Below are positions 5,787-6,990 of a stretch of 6,990 nucleotides of DNA, piece after piece. Each line of letters begins with the position of its first letter. Position 1 is the stretch's first letter. The translations under genes and the position numbers were made by a program. The notes under the pieces were generated by a model. The model did not search any database, was not told the origin of the DNA, and was given only the letters and a program-made list of their open reading frames with translations. The DNA comes from Rhodocyclaceae bacterium (lineage in GTDB: Bacteria > Pseudomonadota > Gammaproteobacteria > Burkholderiales > Rhodocyclaceae), in NCBI GenBank assembly GCA_016791085.1, contig JAEUNN010000970.1:1-6990 (forward strand). Reading direction: 5' to 3'.

Positions 5787-6764
5787 ATGAAATTTGCCCC
5801 GATAGTGCTGTTGCTGCCGCTCGCGGCCTGGGCCGGCGGATCGAACTACGGCGTGGAGCCCGGCGCGCGCGCGCAGATTGAGGGGCGTGTGACGGAGTGG
5901 CCGGTGCCGACACCCAAATTCGCGCGCGACCCGGCGCCGGCGCCAGACGGCAGCATATTCATCACCGTCATGTCGGGCGACCGCATCGCCCGCTTCGACC
6001 CGCTCGCGAAAACTTTCCGCGAATGGGAATTGCCGCCGGGTGCGCATCCGCATGGATTGGTTGTGGATCCGGAAGGAGTCGTCTGGTATACCGGCAATGG
6101 TAACGGAACCATAGGCCGCCTGGATCCGGCGAGCGGAAAAATCCAGGCGTTTGCGGTTCCAGGCGGGGGCGACCCGCATACCATCGTGCTGGACGGCGCG
6201 GGCAAGCTGTGGTTTACGGTACAGAACGGCCAGCGCATAGGCAGCCTGGAGCGCAGCAGCGGCCGCATGCAGGTATGGAATACCTCGGGCAATCCTTACG
6301 GCATCGCCGTCGATGGCGCCGGCAAAATCTGGTTCTGCCGCATCGGCGACGACCGCGTCGGCAGGCTGGACCCGCTTACCGGAAAAATGGACGAAATCGA
6401 CACCGGCCGCGGCTCGCGCCCGCGCCGCATGGCGGTCGCCAAGGACGGCACGCTATGGGTGACGGCTTACGGCGACGGGCGCCTGTTGCGCATAGATACG
6501 CGCACGGCGCGCGTCGTGCAGGCCTACGCCATGCCGGGCGGCGCGCAAAGCGGTCCGTATGCCGTTACGGTGGATGCAGCGGGGCGGGTGTGGGTGGATG
6601 AAATCAATACCGACGTCGTGGCGATATTCGACCCCGCCGCGCAGAGCTTTCGCGCACTGCGCCTGCCGACTTCCAATACCGGCATACGCAAGGCCATCAT
6701 CGCGGCGGACGGCCGCTACTGGTACATGGGCTCGCACAGCGGCAAGCTGGGCGTGATCGAATGA
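5787..6764 (+). CDS. Exported seven-bladed beta-propeller, streptogramin lyase (Vgb)-like
   Basis: This 325-residue protein begins with a short signal peptide (MKFAPIVLLLPLAAWA, probable cleavage after Ala16; no lipobox Cys), so it should act in the periplasm or outside the cell. The mature part is a run of about seven repeats of roughly 42 residues with the pattern x-P-[HY]-x-[IL]-x-V-D-x-x-G-x-[IVL]-W-[FYV]-T-...-[RT]-[IV]-G-R-L-D-P-x-[ST]-G-K. The blades begin near residues 47, 87, 129, 169, 211, 256 and 298. This is the Vgb/streptogramin-lyase propeller family. Vgb uses two His and acidic partners in its last blades. Here the nearest equivalents are HPH (87-89) and DPH (129-131), but the expected Glu in the following blade strand is not visible and later blades carry Tyr or Arg. 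Antibiotic lyase activity is therefore doubtful, and a binding or sensing role is as likely. It is transcribed divergently from the CNB operon and convergently with the TonB-like gene, ending four bases from it. Confidence 0.85.
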   Translation: MKFAPIVLLLPLAAWAGGSNYGVEPGARAQIEGRVTEWPVPTPKFARDPAPAPDGSIFITVMSGDRIARFDPLAKTFREWELPPGAHPHGLVVDPEGVVWYTGNGNGTIGRLDPASGKIQAFAVPGGGDPHTIVLDGAGKLWFTVQNGQRIGSLERSSGRMQVWNTSGNPYGIAVDGAGKIWFCRIGDDRVGRLDPLTGKMDEIDTGRGSRPRRMAVAKDGTLWVTAYGDGRLLRIDTRTARVVQAYAMPGGAQSGPYAVTVDAAGRVWVDEINTDVVAIFDPAAQSFRALRLPTSNTGIRKAIIAADGRYWYMGSHSGKLGVIE

Positions 6765-6771
6765 ACGATCA
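6754..6771. repeat. Inverted repeat spanning both convergent stop codons
   Basis: TGATCG (6754-6759) and CGATCA (6766-6771) are perfect reverse complements around a six-base loop. The loop contains the stop of the propeller gene, and the right arm contains the stop of the TonB-like gene. It is a weak stem with no U-run. It could serve as a minimal bidirectional end signal or could be chance. Confidence 0.3.
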
Positions 6772-6990
6772 GTTGCGCGCGGTTTGTTGCGGCGCTTCGA
6801 AGCGCATCAGGGCATGCAGCGTCGAGGCCACGGCCACGCCGCGCAGGCGCGCGGGCTGGAAACGCGTGGCATAAGCCGCCTGGCGCGCGGCCGCGTCGAA
6901 CACCTCGCCGGCGCTGCTGGATAGCACGCGCGCCGACGTGACGCGGCCCTCGGCATCGATGTCCACTTCCAGTTCCACATCGGCGCTCAG
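6769..6990 (-). CDS. TonB-family protein, C-terminal domain (5' end beyond window)
   Basis: The frame is open from the window edge to the stop at 6769 and gives the last 73 residues. The sequence reads VELEVDIDAEGRVTSARVLSS, then FDAAARQAAYATRFQPARLRGVAV, then LHALMRFEAP. This is the beta-alpha-beta-beta order of the TonB C-terminal domain, including the DxxGRV turn and the RFxPA..G strand pair. TonB-type proteins span the periplasm and pass the energy of the ExbB/ExbD proton motor to outer-membrane receptors. The N-terminal membrane anchor and Pro-rich linker would lie beyond base 6990, so whether this is true TonB or another protein with the domain cannot be told. The true start is outside the window, and the GTG at 6978 is internal. 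Confidence 0.8.
   Translation of the reverse strand: MSADVELEVDIDAEGRVTSARVLSSSAGEVFDAAARQAAYATRFQPARLRGVAVASTLHALMRFEAPQQTARN

Noticed and set aside
5628..6179. Upstream extension of the CNB gene to a 346-codon frame.
   Set aside because: The extension is antisense to the propeller gene, has no CNB-like content, and would cross the divergent promoter region. The start at 5627 gives a normal CNB protein.

Overview
The window is about 65% G+C by eye and gene-dense, with strongly GC-biased third codon positions. Protein resemblances (a GabD close to E. coli GabD, a typical proteobacterial MscL, a TonB C-terminus) suggest the chromosome of a proteobacterium, most likely a betaproteobacterium. 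That placement is an inference, since no rRNA or other phylogenetic marker is present. I see no mobile element, CRISPR array, tRNA or rRNA.

Layout. (1) Bases 1-200, minus strand: the N-terminal half of mscL, cut by the window edge. (2) Bases 201-459: a non-coding stretch with three inverted repeats, upstream of mscL. (3) Bases 460-867, minus: a small protein I do not recognise. (4) Bases 1005-5627, minus: three closely spaced co-directional genes. In transcription order these are a stand-alone cyclic-nucleotide-binding-domain protein, an 874-residue membrane redox fusion protein, and succinate-semialdehyde dehydrogenase gabD. The gaps are 26 and 31 bases, so they very likely form an operon. 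(5) Bases 5628-5786: a divergent intergenic region with two short perfect dyads of the same 6-3-6 geometry. (6) Bases 5787-6764, plus: a secreted seven-bladed beta-propeller of the streptogramin-lyase (Vgb-like) family. (7) Bases 6769-6990, minus: the C-terminal domain of a TonB-family protein, convergent with the propeller gene and cut by the window edge.

The most interesting unit is the operon at 1005-5627. Its central protein joins a membrane part with NapH/NosR-like 4Fe-4S cysteine motifs, a plant-type [2Fe-2S] ferredoxin domain in which Asp replaces the third ligand Cys, and a NirB-type FAD/NAD(P)H reductase. It reads as a one-polypeptide electron wire from NAD(P)H through FAD and Fe-S centres into the membrane. 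The gene before it encodes a cNMP-type sensor domain with no DNA-binding domain. The gene after it encodes a dehydrogenase that makes NAD(P)H. A working hypothesis is a cyclic-nucleotide-responsive membrane oxidoreductase module; its electron acceptor cannot be read from the sequence.
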